Notes: generated from the letters alone by a model not told the origin. A DNA stretch of 39,303 nucleotides from Pseudoxanthomonas kaohsiungensis (GCF_010211765.1 NZ_PDWO01000021.1:1-39303); one strand, 5' to 3'. Shown: positions 17,339 through 30,479, numbered from the stretch's first letter. Made by a program: numbers and translations.

Positions 17339-18865
17339 TCAGCCCGCGACGCGCACCGCCTCGGGCACCGGCGCCGGCGCGTAGCTGCGCATGTAGTCCA
17401 TGTGCATCGGCATCTGCCGCACGGTATGCAGCACGTTCTGGCGGATGTCGCCCAGGAACCGCGACAGGTCGGCCTGGCTCATGACATCGGCGGTGGGGTG
17501 GTAGCGCCTGGGCTGGATGCCCTGCCCCAGCATCACCTGCACCCAGGAGTTGACCCCGAACAGTTCGCCCGGCACGTGGAACACCTCGCCAGTCTCGCGG
17601 AACAGTTCGATCCGGTGGCGCAGCGTGTCGGGAATGCGCATCTCCGCGATCTCCCGCCAGTACGGCGAATCGCGGCGGTCGCTGATGTGGTAGTGCATCA
17701 CCACGAAGTCGCGCACGTGCTGCAGCTCCTCGTCCAGGCGCGCGTTGTACTCGTCGATCGCCGGCTGGGTGATCACCTGCGGGAAGGTCTGCAGCAGGCG
17801 CACGATGCCGCGCTGGATGAGGTGGATGGTGGTCGATTCCAGCGGCTCGATGAAGCTGCCGGCCAGACCCAGGGCCACGCAGTTCTTCGCCCAGCACTGC
17901 TCGCGCTGGCCGGGCTTGAACCGCACCGGCCACGGCTGCTTGATCACCTCGCCCTCGAGGCTGCCGAGGAACTCTTCGCGCGCCTGGTCGTCGTCCATGT
18001 GCCGGCTCGAGTAGACGATGCCGTTGCCGACCCGGTGCTGCAGCGGGATCCGCCACTGCCACCCGGAACTGCCGGCGATGGCGCGCGTGTACGGCACCGC
18101 ATCGCGCACCGCGGTGGTCTGGGTGGCCAGCGCGCTGTCGTTGAACAGCCAGTGCGACCAGTCGGTGAATCCCACGCCCAGGGTCTTGCCGATCAACAGG
18201 CCGCGGAATCCGGTGCAGTCGATGAACAGGTCGCCCTCGATGACCTCGCCGCGCTCGAGCTTGAGCGAGGAGATGAAGCCCTCGCCGTCGGTGGCGACAT
18301 CGACGATCTTGCCCTCGACCCGCTTGCAGCCGTGGCGCTCGCTGAAACCGCGCAGGAAGCGCGCGTAGAGCGCGGCGTCCATGTGGTAGGCGTAGTTCAC
18401 GTGGTAGCGCGGCAGGTGCGAGAAGCGGTCCTGCAACGCGGCCTGCAGCTCGATGCAGTAGTCGCTGTACTCGCTGGCCAGGCCTTCCTCACGGCCGCGC
18501 AGCCAGAAGTTCTGGAAGCCGGTCGACCAGTGGTCCTTGCCGCTGATGCCGAACGAGTGGATGTAACGGTGGCCGACGTCCTTCCAGTTCTCGAACGAGA
18601 TGCCCAGCTTGACCGTGCCCTGCACCGCGGCCATGTATTCCTGCTCCTTGATGTCGAGCAGGCGGTGGAAGGTGACCAGGGTCGGGATCGTCGCCTCGCC
18701 CACGCCCACGGTGCCGATCTCCTCCGATTCCACCAGGGTGATGTCGAGCACCCGGCCCAGGGTCTTGGACAGGGCGGCGGCGGCCATCCAGCCGGCGGTA
18801 CCGCCGCCGGCGATGACGACGCGCTTGACGGGGCGGGGGCGGGTCACGGGATCGGAAGGGATCAT
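17339..18865 (-). CDS. flavin-dependent halogenase (tryptophan halogenase family, PF04820)
   Basis: Characterised relatives use FADH2, O2 and halide to make HOCl or HOBr, which a lysine directs onto an aromatic substrate. The 508 residues contain the FAD motif GGGTAGW (20-26), the candidate lysine K86 in VKLGISFENW, the diagnostic WxWxIP motif (269-274) and IEPLEST, whose E343 aligns with the catalytic Glu of PrnA. All key residues are present. Related enzymes from Xanthomonas campestris encoded next to TonB receptors are reported to brominate indole in vitro; the natural substrate is unknown. A reduced-flavin supplier is not encoded nearby. It is the last gene of the receptor operon, ten bases after the cupin gene. 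Confidence 0.93.
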   Translation of the reverse strand: MIPSDPVTRPRPVKRVVIAGGGTAGWMAAAALSKTLGRVLDITLVESEEIGTVGVGEATIPTLVTFHRLLDIKEQEYMAAVQGTVKLGISFENWKDVGHRYIHSFGISGKDHWSTGFQNFWLRGREEGLASEYSDYCIELQAALQDRFSHLPRYHVNYAYHMDAALYARFLRGFSERHGCKRVEGKIVDVATDGEGFISSLKLERGEVIEGDLFIDCTGFRGLLIGKTLGVGFTDWSHWLFNDSALATQTTAVRDAVPYTRAIAGSSGWQWRIPLQHRVGNGIVYSSRHMDDDQAREEFLGSLEGEVIKQPWPVRFKPGQREQCWAKNCVALGLAGSFIEPLESTTIHLIQRGIVRLLQTFPQVITQPAIDEYNARLDEELQHVRDFVVMHYHISDRRDSPYWREIAEMRIPDTLRHRIELFRETGEVFHVPGELFGVNSWVQVMLGQGIQPRRYHPTADVMSQADLSRFLGDIRQNVLHTVRQMPMHMDYMRSYAPAPVPEAVRVAG

Positions 18866-18875
18866 CTCGGGGTAC

Positions 18876-19895
18876 TCAACGGTCCAGGCGCTTGAGCAGC
18901 AGCGCCCTGAGGTGGCGGACGCGGGCTTCGTCCATGGGTCCCAGCGCGCGGCGCGCCGGTTCGGGAATGTGGCCGGCGACCTCGGCCTCGTCGTAGTCGA
19001 ATACGTAGTGGGCGAACACGTCCTTCCAGATCGCGCGCTCGGCCGGCGGCAGGTCGCGCACGCTCATGATCGCCAGCATCAGCGCGTTCATCGGCGTGTC
19101 CATCCACGGCGGCGACTGCCGCCACCAATAGTTGACCAGCACGTTGAACGCCTCCAACCCTTCCATGTGGTGCCACCACATGCTGGGGATGAACACCGCG
19201 TCGCCCGGCTCGAGCTCCGCGCCGCGGGCATGCCGCAGCGCCTCGGCGAACTTCGGGAAGCGCGCGTGGTCGGGCGCGTGGAAGTCGACCAGGCTCACCG
19301 CCTGCCCGGCGGGCGTGTGGTCCAGGGGGCCGATATAGAGGTTGGCCAGCTGCGAAGGGGGGAACAGGGTCACCCGGCGGCGTCCCGCAGCCACGCAGGC
19401 CAGGTTGTCCGGCACGTCCTGGTGCGCCGGTATGCGGCTACGGTTGCCGATCCAGATGCTGGCCAGCGGATCGCGGTCGCCGAAACCGAGCCGGTTCTCC
19501 TCGCGGAAACCGGGCAGGAACGTGTCGACCGTGGTGGAGGCCACGTAGATCAGCGGCGGCGCCGGGTCGGCCTCGTACTTGCGCAGCGTGTCGAGCACGA
19601 CCGCCAGCGGGATCTTCTCGCGGCGGAAATTGAAGCCCTGGATGTCGTCGTCGTAGAACACGCGGCCGGCGGCTTCCGGCGGGGCGACGGTCGCCACCAC
19701 GGGCATGCCGCCGTGGTCGAACCGCTTCAGGTAGCCGATCGCGGCGGAAGTGGATTGGCCGGCGGCCTGGACCATCGGCCATTGCGCGACCAGCCCCCGC
19801 AGCACCAGCGGCTCGGTCGAGCGCAGCAGTTCGTCCGGCAGCGCGCCAGGCGCCACTCCCGCGATTTCGCGGATGGGTTCAGCGACCGGCAGCAC
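18876..19895 (-). CDS. cupin-like / JmjC-domain protein (Cupin_8)
   Basis: The 339-residue protein resembles 2-oxoglutarate- and Fe(II)-dependent oxygenases of the JmjC/FIH class. It has the metal-binding HxD as H158-Q-D160 (RIPAHQDVPDN) and a distal histidine in SMWWHHMEGL (H242 or H243), so the facial triad looks intact. RRVTLFPP (about 173-180) is the conserved strand that often carries the 2-oxoglutarate-binding basic residue. Hydroxylation of a protein or small molecule is possible but unproven. The GTG start overlaps the end of sapC by 17 bases. The ribosome-binding site is weak, so translation is probably coupled to sapC. Such proteins recur beside PF04820 halogenases and TonB receptors. 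Confidence 0.88.
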   Translation of the reverse strand: MLPVAEPIREIAGVAPGALPDELLRSTEPLVLRGLVAQWPMVQAAGQSTSAAIGYLKRFDHGGMPVVATVAPPEAAGRVFYDDDIQGFNFRREKIPLAVVLDTLRKYEADPAPPLIYVASTTVDTFLPGFREENRLGFGDRDPLASIWIGNRSRIPAHQDVPDNLACVAAGRRRVTLFPPSQLANLYIGPLDHTPAGQAVSLVDFHAPDHARFPKFAEALRHARGAELEPGDAVFIPSMWWHHMEGLEAFNVLVNYWWRQSPPWMDTPMNALMLAIMSVRDLPPAERAIWKDVFAHYVFDYDEAEVAGHIPEPARRALGPMDEARVRHLRALLLKRLDR

Positions 19896-20586
19896 GGCGG
19901 CGGTTCATCCGCTCGATCAGGTCGCGGAAGCGCGACAGCGAAGCCAGCACCATGTAGGCGGGCAGCAGGTGGCCATCGCGCGAAAGCTGCTCGAGCGCCG
20001 AGCCATCCAGCGCCTGCAGGCGCCGTTCGTCGATGGTGTGGAAGCCGGCCAGCCGGTTGTCGGAGCCGTCGTCCAGGCGGATGTCCAGCACGAAGGACTC
20101 GAGCAGCTGGTGCCGCTGCAGCGCGTCGACGAACGCGGGCGTGGCGAGGATGCCGTCGTGCAGCATCAGCAGCGTCGTGCGGGCACGCTCGAGGAACTCG
20201 CTGGCGATGCCAGGTCCCTGGAACAGCGCCTCGCCGGTGCCGGCGCGCACGCGCGGGTGGTCCAGGTCGACGTGGACCATGGGCTCCGCGCCGGACACGC
20301 CGATCAGGAACGGTTGCCGCTCGATGGCCAGCGGGATGTAGGTGGCATCCCAGCGCTCGCCGTCCAGGAACAGGTTCTCGCCCTGCCGAAGCCCGAACAG
20401 TGCCAGCGGATGGAATCCGCCCGCCGCGTCGCGCTGGAACACGATCGGGTAATGGGCCTGGAGGCTGCGGAACTCGGCCGGCACCGCCGGCGCGTACATC
20501 ACGTCGTCGCCGAACGCGGCGCCACGGCGGGCGTCCACGCGCAGGTCGCGGTGCTCGACGTGGTTCAGGAGAACGGGGTTGCTCAT
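19879..20586 (-). CDS. SapC-family protein
   Basis: The 235-residue protein begins SNPVLLNHVEHRDLRVD and continues with YAPAVPAEFRSLQAHYPIVF, the typical opening of the SapC-like family named after a Campylobacter S-layer-associated gene. PLALFGLRQGENLFLDGERWDATYIPLAIERQPF is the other conserved block. There is no signal peptide or membrane segment, so a cytoplasmic location is expected. The biochemical role is unknown. In Proteobacteria the family occurs mostly in operons with TonB receptors and tryptophan-halogenase-like genes, as here. The start was chosen by homology; in-frame ATGs further out give unrelated N-termini. No clear Shine-Dalgarno is seen, which may matter because two hairpins lie upstream. 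Confidence 0.88.
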   Translation of the reverse strand: MSNPVLLNHVEHRDLRVDARRGAAFGDDVMYAPAVPAEFRSLQAHYPIVFQRDAAGGFHPLALFGLRQGENLFLDGERWDATYIPLAIERQPFLIGVSGAEPMVHVDLDHPRVRAGTGEALFQGPGIASEFLERARTTLLMLHDGILATPAFVDALQRHQLLESFVLDIRLDDGSDNRLAGFHTIDERRLQALDGSALEQLSRDGHLLPAYMVLASLSRFRDLIERMNRRRAAGR

Positions 20587-20697
20587 CGTGGGTCGGCGGT
20601 TGCCGGGCGCGGATGCGGCGTCCTGCGGCATCGTGCCCGATCTGCGGGGTACAGGAAAGCCGGCCGTAGCATCATGCATGCGTGGATGGAGAAGGAG

Positions 20698-20754
20698 CCG
20701 CTGGACGTATCCAGCGGCCCCTCTCCGCCAGGCGACCTGGGAGGGATCGCCTGG
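20698..20754 (-). other. two consecutive hairpins between the receptor gene and sapC
   Basis: CCGCTGGA/TCCAGCGG (20698-20705 and 20710-20717, loop CGTA) and CCAGGCGA/TCGCCTGG (20728-20735 and 20747-20754) are both perfect 8-bp stems. No T-run follows on the minus strand. They may protect the receptor mRNA or act as a partial terminator, lowering expression of sapC, cupin and halogenase relative to the receptor. Confidence 0.6.
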
Positions 20755-20775
20755 CAAGCCCACTGCGATGGAACG

Positions 20776-23700
20776 TCAGAACCGGTAGCGGACGCCGAAC
20801 ATGTAGCGCGGGCCGGTCTGGGTCGCGAACCGGACCATGTTCTCGTGGCGTGCGTGGATGCGCTGGGTCTCGTCGGTCAGGTTGATGCCTTCCAGGCTCA
20901 ACGTCAGGTTCTCCATCACCTCGTAGCTGATGATCGCGTCCACCTGGCCGTACTCCTCGGTCCAGTTCGGGTTCGGCGGAGTGCCGCCGCCGCCGATGCC
21001 GTTGAGGAACTCGTCGCGCCAGTTGTAGGCCACGCGCACCTGCCAGGCGTTCTTGTCGTAGAACGCCACCAGGTTGGCCGAGTCGCTCAGCCCGATCATC
21101 GGGTACTGCGTGCCGAGGTCGCTGTTGTCGAACGTCAGGCCCGAATCGACCTTGGTGTAGTTCGCCGCCAGGCCGAAGCCGGACTCGCCGAACACGTGCT
21201 GGACGTTGACCTCGAAGCCGTCGAGGTGGTCGGACCGCTGGTTGGCCGGGGTGGTGATGTCGAACCCGGCGACCGGGTCGCCCGGCTGGCCGACGATGCT
21301 GCCGGTCAGCGCGCCGGACGAGTCGGTGCCGGTGACGGTCACGCCCGGCGAGCCGGCGTAGTTGGTGAAGATGTAGTTGCGGATGCAGACCATGTCGCCC
21401 GCGGCGCAACCGTTGGCCAGCGCCGCGTTCCAGTACGCGCCACCCACCGGCGTGTGCAGGTCGAACGGCGTCTCGCGCACGATCGTGTCGCTGATGAAGT
21501 TCTTGATGTTCTTGCGGAAGTAGCCGATCGAGGCGTAGCTCGACTCGCCGTAGTACCACTCCAGCGACAGGTCGAAGTTGCGCGAGAGCAACGGCTCCAG
21601 CCCGGGGTTGCCGCTGCTGCCGTCGCCGCCGTCGACGCGGACGATGTTGGCCAGGCGCTGGCCGCCCTGGATCTGCTGCCAGCCCGGCCGGCCGATGGTC
21701 TCGCTGTAGCTGGCGCGGGCGACGATCTCGTCGGTCACGTGCAACGCCATGTCCAGGTTAGGCAGGAAGTAGTCGTAGTCGCCCTCCAGCTCGGTGAAGC
21801 CCTGGCCCGGCTGGTAGGTCACGTACAGCTCGTTGGCCGAATCCCAGGAGATGCCGTTGGCGATGCGCACCAGCGCCGAGGAATCGACGTCGGTCTGCTC
21901 GTAGCGCACGCCCACCGCCACGTCCAGCGGCATCGACCAGTCGAAGCTGGTGGTGTACTGCAGGTAGGCGCTCTTGGACTTCTCGGTGGTGCGCAGGTCG
22001 TCGGTGAACTCGGTCGGCATCTCGTAGCAGCTCGCGCAGCCGGAGACGGCGATGGCGGCCTGGCGCAGGCGCTCGAAGTCGAACACCAGGAAGTCGTCGG
22101 TCCACATCGGGTTGTTGCTGTTGCCGAAGCTGTCGAAGTAGCGCGACATGTTGTCGGCCGTCCAGATGCTGTCGTCGTAGTCGCCCGGCGTGCCGACGCC
22201 GCCCCACGTATCGCGCTGCATCACCGCCGCGGCGGTGCGGTTGTTGACCTCGGTGGCGGCGATGCCGAAATCCAGGCCCGAGTAGTCGCCGAACTCGAAG
22301 CGGCCATCGGCCTGCAGCTGCTCGACCTCGGACTTGTTGTAGCTGTTCTGGAAGACCGAGCCGGTGACCAGGGCATCGGCGGCCTGCACCGCGCTCATGC
22401 CCGGCGGCAGCTGCACGTTGACGATCGGGATCTCGCCGCTGTAGTCGACGGTGGTGTTGCCGCGCACGTAGGCGGCCACGCCGAGCACGCCGGCCGAGCC
22501 GAGATGGCTGTCGGGGCGCGATTCGGCGCTGGAGTTGTGGTAGTCGAACGCGAGCTTCAGCGAGTCGTTGACTTCCCACTCCACGTTGAAGCCGAGCGAG
22601 TCGCCGCTGTTCTTGGTGGCCAGCTGCATGCCGCCCATCGACAGGTCGGCGTTGGTGTATTCCTCTTCGTACATGATCGGCGCCGAGACCGGGCCGTCGG
22701 TCCACGAGCTGTCGCCGGCGGTCTGGCTGAACCACACCGACAGTTCGCTGCGCTGCTGCTGGACCTTGTTCTCCATGTAGGCGTAGTCCAGCGTGGCGGT
22801 GACGCTGTCGCTGGGCGCCCACTGCATGGTCAGCATGCCGTTGGTGCGCTGGCGCTGCACGCCGTTGACGCTGTAGCCGGTGTTCTGCGGACGCGCGTAG
22901 ACGTCGTCCAGGCCCGGCCGGTTGGTGATCCGGTCCGAATAGCCCTGGCCCGGCAGCGGCAGCGCGTTCCAGCTGTTGGAGTCGCCGGCGAAGGTGATCC
23001 AGCCGTCGGCCACGCTGGCCTGGCTGTAGCCCGACTCGCGCTCCTGGTAGCTGCCGCTGAGGGTGATGCCGAAGGTGCCGTCGGCCCAGGTGTTGCTGAA
23101 GATGCCCGAGACTTCCGGGGTGACGATCGCGCCCGGGTAGCTCTGCGGCAGGTTGCGCGCCGAGGAGTCGTGGACGGCCTTGAAGCCGACGCTGGCCAGC
23201 GGCTCGCCGATCTCCAGCGGACGCGCGGTCTTGACGTTCAGGGTGGCGCCGATGCCGCCGGCCGGCAGTTCGGCGCGGCCGGTCTTGTGCACTTCGATGG
23301 CCGAGATCGCCTCGGCGGCGATGTTGGCGAAGTCGAAGGAGCGCGAGTTGGAGGTGCCGCCGCCGCCCGGGCCGAGGTTGGAGGCCGGCATCTGGCGGCC
23401 GTTGAACAGGACCAGGTTGAAGTCCGGGCCGATGCCGCGGACGGTGACCTTGGAGCCTTCGCCGCTGGACGTGCGGTCGATCGATACGCCCGAGATGCGC
23501 TGCAGCGCCTCGGCCAGGTTGGTGTCGGGGAACTTGCCGATGTCCTCGGCGACGATGCCGTCGACGATGCCCTGCGCGTCGCGCTTGAGGTTCATCGACG
23601 AGGTGAGGCTGGCGCGGATGCCGGTGACGACCACCGTGTCGAGCTCGGTGGGGTCGACCGCGGCGTTCGGATCGGCCGTTGCGGCCGCCTGCGGCGCCTG

Positions 23701-23793
23701 GTCCTGGGCGATGGCGTGGGTCGCCGGCGCCAGCGCCAGCAGCAGCGCGGACGTGAGCAGCCGCTTCTTGGGCAAGGCTTGCTTGTGGTTCAT
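20776..23793 (-). CDS. TonB-dependent receptor, Xanthomonas/Caulobacter type
   Basis: This outer-membrane beta-barrel takes up a ligand using energy from TonB. Of 1005 residues, the first 30 or so are a signal peptide (KKRLLTSALLLALAPATHAIAQ). The TonB box DTVVVTG is at 52-58. The plug follows, with IVAEDIGKFPDTNLAEALQRISGVSIDR and SKVTVRGIGPDFNLVLFNGRQ, and the barrel ends in YMFGVRYRF with the terminal aromatic residue needed for assembly. The plug pattern is that of the TIGR01782 group, often tied to carbohydrate or complex-nutrient uptake. GGAGG precedes the ATG at 23793. It is first in an operon with sapC, cupin and halogenase genes and has an operator-covered promoter. The ligand is unknown. 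Confidence 0.95.
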   Translation of the reverse strand: MNHKQALPKKRLLTSALLLALAPATHAIAQDQAPQAAATADPNAAVDPTELDTVVVTGIRASLTSSMNLKRDAQGIVDGIVAEDIGKFPDTNLAEALQRISGVSIDRTSSGEGSKVTVRGIGPDFNLVLFNGRQMPASNLGPGGGGTSNSRSFDFANIAAEAISAIEVHKTGRAELPAGGIGATLNVKTARPLEIGEPLASVGFKAVHDSSARNLPQSYPGAIVTPEVSGIFSNTWADGTFGITLSGSYQERESGYSQASVADGWITFAGDSNSWNALPLPGQGYSDRITNRPGLDDVYARPQNTGYSVNGVQRQRTNGMLTMQWAPSDSVTATLDYAYMENKVQQQRSELSVWFSQTAGDSSWTDGPVSAPIMYEEEYTNADLSMGGMQLATKNSGDSLGFNVEWEVNDSLKLAFDYHNSSAESRPDSHLGSAGVLGVAAYVRGNTTVDYSGEIPIVNVQLPPGMSAVQAADALVTGSVFQNSYNKSEVEQLQADGRFEFGDYSGLDFGIAATEVNNRTAAAVMQRDTWGGVGTPGDYDDSIWTADNMSRYFDSFGNSNNPMWTDDFLVFDFERLRQAAIAVSGCASCYEMPTEFTDDLRTTEKSKSAYLQYTTSFDWSMPLDVAVGVRYEQTDVDSSALVRIANGISWDSANELYVTYQPGQGFTELEGDYDYFLPNLDMALHVTDEIVARASYSETIGRPGWQQIQGGQRLANIVRVDGGDGSSGNPGLEPLLSRNFDLSLEWYYGESSYASIGYFRKNIKNFISDTIVRETPFDLHTPVGGAYWNAALANGCAAGDMVCIRNYIFTNYAGSPGVTVTGTDSSGALTGSIVGQPGDPVAGFDITTPANQRSDHLDGFEVNVQHVFGESGFGLAANYTKVDSGLTFDNSDLGTQYPMIGLSDSANLVAFYDKNAWQVRVAYNWRDEFLNGIGGGGTPPNPNWTEEYGQVDAIISYEVMENLTLSLEGINLTDETQRIHARHENMVRFATQTGPRYMFGVRYRF

Positions 23794-23872
23794 GGGTTCT
23801 CCCTCCCGGAATCGCACGAATTCGATTGAGTTATGGCCAGACGCTGTCCCCGGACAGTCGCCGACGCGGCGG

Positions 23873-23901
23873 ATTAGGGGCCGGTCTGACAGCGTTGTCA
23901 A
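23873..23901 (-). promoter_or_regulatory. sigma-70 promoter of the TonB receptor operon
   Basis: On the minus strand, a perfect -35 TTGACA (23896-23901) is separated by 17 bases from CCTAAT (23873-23878). The predicted start near 23866 leaves a leader of about 73 bases. Confidence 0.7.
23887..23900. promoter_or_regulatory. LacI-family operator overlapping the receptor -35
   Basis: TGACAGCGTTGTCA has 5-bp arms TGACA/TGTCA and the central CG typical of LacI/GalR operators. It covers five of the six bases of the -35, so binding would block initiation. Confidence 0.7.
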
Positions 23902-23923
23902 ACCAGCGACGCACGGAGCCAGG

Positions 23924-23960
23924 AAAACGCTAAAAAAACGCAAAAAAAACGCAAAAAAAA
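23924..23960. other. phased A-tracts (predicted DNA bend)
   Basis: Runs of 4, 7, 8 and 8 adenines start at 23924, 23932, 23942 and 23953, each separated by CG-containing triplets. The last three repeat every 10-11 bp, one helical turn, which predicts strong intrinsic curvature. They lie about 58-94 bases upstream of the receptor operon's predicted start site. Confidence 0.75.
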
Positions 23961-23990
23961 CGCCGCAATTCGATGTTGTGCGGCAACAAA

Positions 23991-24004
23991 GAACAGCGCT
24001 GTCA
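23991..24004. promoter_or_regulatory. second LacI-type operator
   Basis: GAACAGCGCTGTCA matches TGACAGCGCTGTCA at 12 of 14 positions and keeps the central CG. It lies about 104 bp from the operator at the -35 (centre to centre), close to ten helical turns. Confidence 0.6.
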
Positions 24005-24029
24005 TGCGCAAAAACGCATCGAGGTATAG

Positions 24030-26660
<2,631 letters not shown>

Positions 26661-26683
26661 CGGACGCGCCGCCGCCCCCGGGT

Positions 26684-26915
26684 GCAGGAGCCCATCCTCA
26701 TGGGCGACCCGAGGGCGCACAGCGTAGGCGATGCCGGCCCGGCGGCGTCGGGTCGCCGATAAATCGGCTCCTACAGAAGAAGCGCCCTGACGGGGACCAC
26801 CTTTTCGCAAGCCGCTACACCCTCGGCTGTAGGAGCCCATCCTCATGGGCGACCCGAGGGCGCAAGTCGTGGGCATCGCCCGCCCGACGGCGTCGGGTCG
26901 CCGATGAATCGGCTC

Positions 26916-26921
<6 letters not shown>
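26684..26921. repeat. two tandem 93-bp composite REP elements
   Basis: Copies at 26684-26776 and 26829-26921 are the same length and nearly the same sequence. Each begins with GTAGGAGCCCATCCTCATGG-type REP sequence and ends with the inverted GATGAATCGGCTCCTACA unit, so each is a BIME-like long palindrome with a variable centre. They lie between the convergent peptidase and lipoprotein genes. The last CTA is the lipoprotein's stop codon. Confidence 0.88.
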
Positions 26922-28542
<1,621 letters not shown>

Positions 28543-28548
28543 GCCCGC

Positions 28549-29442
28549 TCAGCCGCCGTGCGTGGCCAGGCAGCCGTCCTGGCCGCGCACGGTCGGCAGC
28601 ACGATCCGGTAAAGATCGGTCTTGCCGGCCCTGGGCGACCGCGCCGAACCGGTGACGGTCCCCTCGCCCGGTCGCGACGGATCGGCGACCAGCGCGCGGG
28701 TGTAGCCGCCTTCGGTATTGAACGAGAGCGTCCAGGGCGTCGCGCCGGCGTACTGGCGGCCGTCGCAGGCCGCCAGGTACACGCGCACGGCCCCGGTTCC
28801 CGCGTCGCCACGCGCGAATGCAAGGACGCGGCCGCCATCCAGCCACGCCGCGTCGAACTCGTCATGGCCGCTGTTGACCCCGGGCACCGGGCCCTGCAGG
28901 ACGAAGCCCCCGCCCGCGCTGCGCGCCAGCTTGAGGTCGTATCCGCCCTGGCCGTGGCCGCCATTGCTGGCGAACAGCAGCCACTGGCCGTCGGCGCTCG
29001 GCAGGGGCGAGCCTTCGTCGGCATCGGTGTTGACCGCCGCACCCAGCCACTCGGGCTGGCCGTAGCCGTCCCCGTCCACCGCCACGCGGTACAGGTCACG
29101 CCCCCCGGCGCCGCCGGCGCGGTCGGAGACGAAGTACAGCCAGCGGCCGTCGGCGCTGAAGGTGGGCTCGGCTTCCAGCGCCGGGGTGTTGAACGGCAGC
29201 GGCTGCGGGTCGAGCCAGCGCTTGTCCTCGCTGCGCGCCTGCCACAGGTCGCCCCCGCCAGGGCCCCCGGCCCGGTCGCTTCCCCAGACCATCCGCTTGC
29301 CGTCGGGGGAGACGCTGCCGCGCAGTTCGGCATCGCGGGTGGAGACCGTCCAGATGCCCTCGATGCCGTACTCGGCCAGCTGCGCCAGCGCCGGGCCGCA
29401 GAGTAGACTGCAGGCGACGGCGACGCCCAGTGCACGTTTCAT
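28549..29442 (-). CDS. secreted PD40/TolB-like beta-propeller protein
   Basis: The 297-residue protein has an N-terminal signal peptide ([19 protein letters not shown]) and then a series of WD40-like PD40 repeats: [46 protein letters not shown] and [22 protein letters not shown]. These form a beta-propeller fold like the C-terminal part of TolB. No TolB N-terminal domain or catalytic domain is present, so it is probably a periplasmic binding or scaffold protein of unknown role. GGGAG precedes the ATG at 29442. It diverges from aroE across 48 bases, so the two share a very short promoter region. Confidence 0.82.
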   Translation of the reverse strand: MKRALGVAVACSLLCGPALAQLAEYGIEGIWTVSTRDAELRGSVSPDGKRMVWGSDRAGGPGGGDLWQARSEDKRWLDPQPLPFNTPALEAEPTFSADGRWLYFVSDRAGGAGGRDLYRVAVDGDGYGQPEWLGAAVNTDADEGSPLPSADGQWLLFASNGGHGQGGYDLKLARSAGGGFVLQGPVPGVNSGHDEFDAAWLDGGRVLAFARGDAGTGAVRVYLAACDGRQYAGATPWTLSFNTEGGYTRALVADPSRPGEGTVTGSARSPRAGKTDLYRIVLPTVRGQDGCLATHGG

Positions 29443-29490
29443 GGTGGTCGCTCCCGGCAGGTTCCCCAATCCGCGGATTCATACCACGCC

Positions 29491-30339
29491 ATGTCCACCG
29501 CCCGATACGCCGTCTTCGGCCACCCGATCAGCCACTCGCTTTCGCCCCGCATCCATTCCGCCTTCGCCCACCAGCTCGGGATCGCGCTGGAGTACACCGC
29601 CATCGACGCGGCGCCGGTGGATTTCGCCACGGCGCTGGAACGCTTCGCCGGCGAGGGCGGCCGCGGCGCGAACGTGACCCTGCCGCTGAAGGAGGCCGCG
29701 TTCGCGCTGTGCGCGCGCACCAGCGACCGCGCCCGCCGGGCAGGCGCGGTCAACACCCTGACCCGCAACGACGGCCAGTGGCATGGCGACAACACCGACG
29801 GCGCCGGCCTGGTAAGGGACCTGACCAGCCGCCAGGGACTGGACCTGCGCGCGCGCCGCGCGCTGCTGCTGGGCGCCGGCGGCGCGGCGCGCGGCGTCGC
29901 CCCCGCCCTGCTCGACGCCGGCATCGCCGAACTGGTCATCGTCAACCGGTCGCCCGAGCGCGCCGACGCGCTCGCCGATGCGCTCGGCGAACCCGAGCGC
30001 GCCCACTCGCGCTACTGGCAGGACATGCGCGACCTCGGCGACTTCGAACTGATCGTCAACGCCACCTCGGCCGGGCGCGGCGACGGCAACGGATTCAGCG
30101 CACCGTTGTCGCTGGTCAACAGCCGCACCCTGGCGGTGGACGTGAACTACGGCGAGGCGGCGATCGACTTCCTCGCCTGGGCGCGCGCGGCCGGCTGCCA
30201 CGACGTCGTCGACGGCCTGGGCATGCTGGTCGAGCAGGCCGCGGAGGCCTTCGAGCATTGGCACGGGGTGCGGCCGCAGACCGATGCGGTCTACGCCGCG
30301 CTGCGCGAGCGCGATCCGGTACTGGTGACGGCGGACTAG
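29491..30339 (+). CDS. aroE: shikimate dehydrogenase
   Basis: The enzyme catalyses NADPH-dependent reduction of 3-dehydroshikimate in chorismate synthesis. The 282 residues begin [14 protein letters not shown], the shikimate-binding signature. Catalytic K67 is in [10 protein letters not shown] and D103 in GDNTDGAG. The dinucleotide loop GAGGAARG is at 128-135, and NRSPER (152-157) is the NRxxxR motif that selects NADPH. This is the AroE rather than the YdiB or quinate type. The start at 29491 is the first ATG and yields the canonical N-terminus. Nothing unusual is seen. Confidence 0.97.
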   Translation: MSTARYAVFGHPISHSLSPRIHSAFAHQLGIALEYTAIDAAPVDFATALERFAGEGGRGANVTLPLKEAAFALCARTSDRARRAGAVNTLTRNDGQWHGDNTDGAGLVRDLTSRQGLDLRARRALLLGAGGAARGVAPALLDAGIAELVIVNRSPERADALADALGEPERAHSRYWQDMRDLGDFELIVNATSAGRGDGNGFSAPLSLVNSRTLAVDVNYGEAAIDFLAWARAAGCHDVVDGLGMLVEQAAEAFEHWHGVRPQTDAVYAALRERDPVLVTAD

Positions 30340-30417
30340 CCGACCGCATCCACAGCTGAACCGCAGCCCAGCGACCTGGCGGTTCTTCGACTCCGTTCAC
30401 GGCGCCGCGGGGCGGCG

Positions 30418-30440
30418 GCGGGTATCTAGCGCATACCCGC
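30418..30440. promoter_or_regulatory. perfect inverted repeat upstream of the CigR-like gene
   Basis: GCGGGTAT (30418-30425) and ATACCCGC (30433-30440) flank CTAGCGC. The repeat ends 39 bases before the ATG at 30480. It may be an operator or an mRNA hairpin in the leader; no T-run follows. Confidence 0.5.
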
Positions 30441-30479
30441 GGCGTCGAGCGCCGTCCACCACCCGACAGGAACGCGACC

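Noticed and set aside
20698..20754. Hairpins considered as intrinsic terminators of the receptor gene
   Set aside because: No T-run follows on the transcribed strand, so they are listed only as hairpins.
19750..23829. 1359-codon open frame opposite the TonB receptor
   Set aside because: Stops are rare in this frame because of the codon bias of the real gene. It crosses three real genes and contains no recognisable motif.
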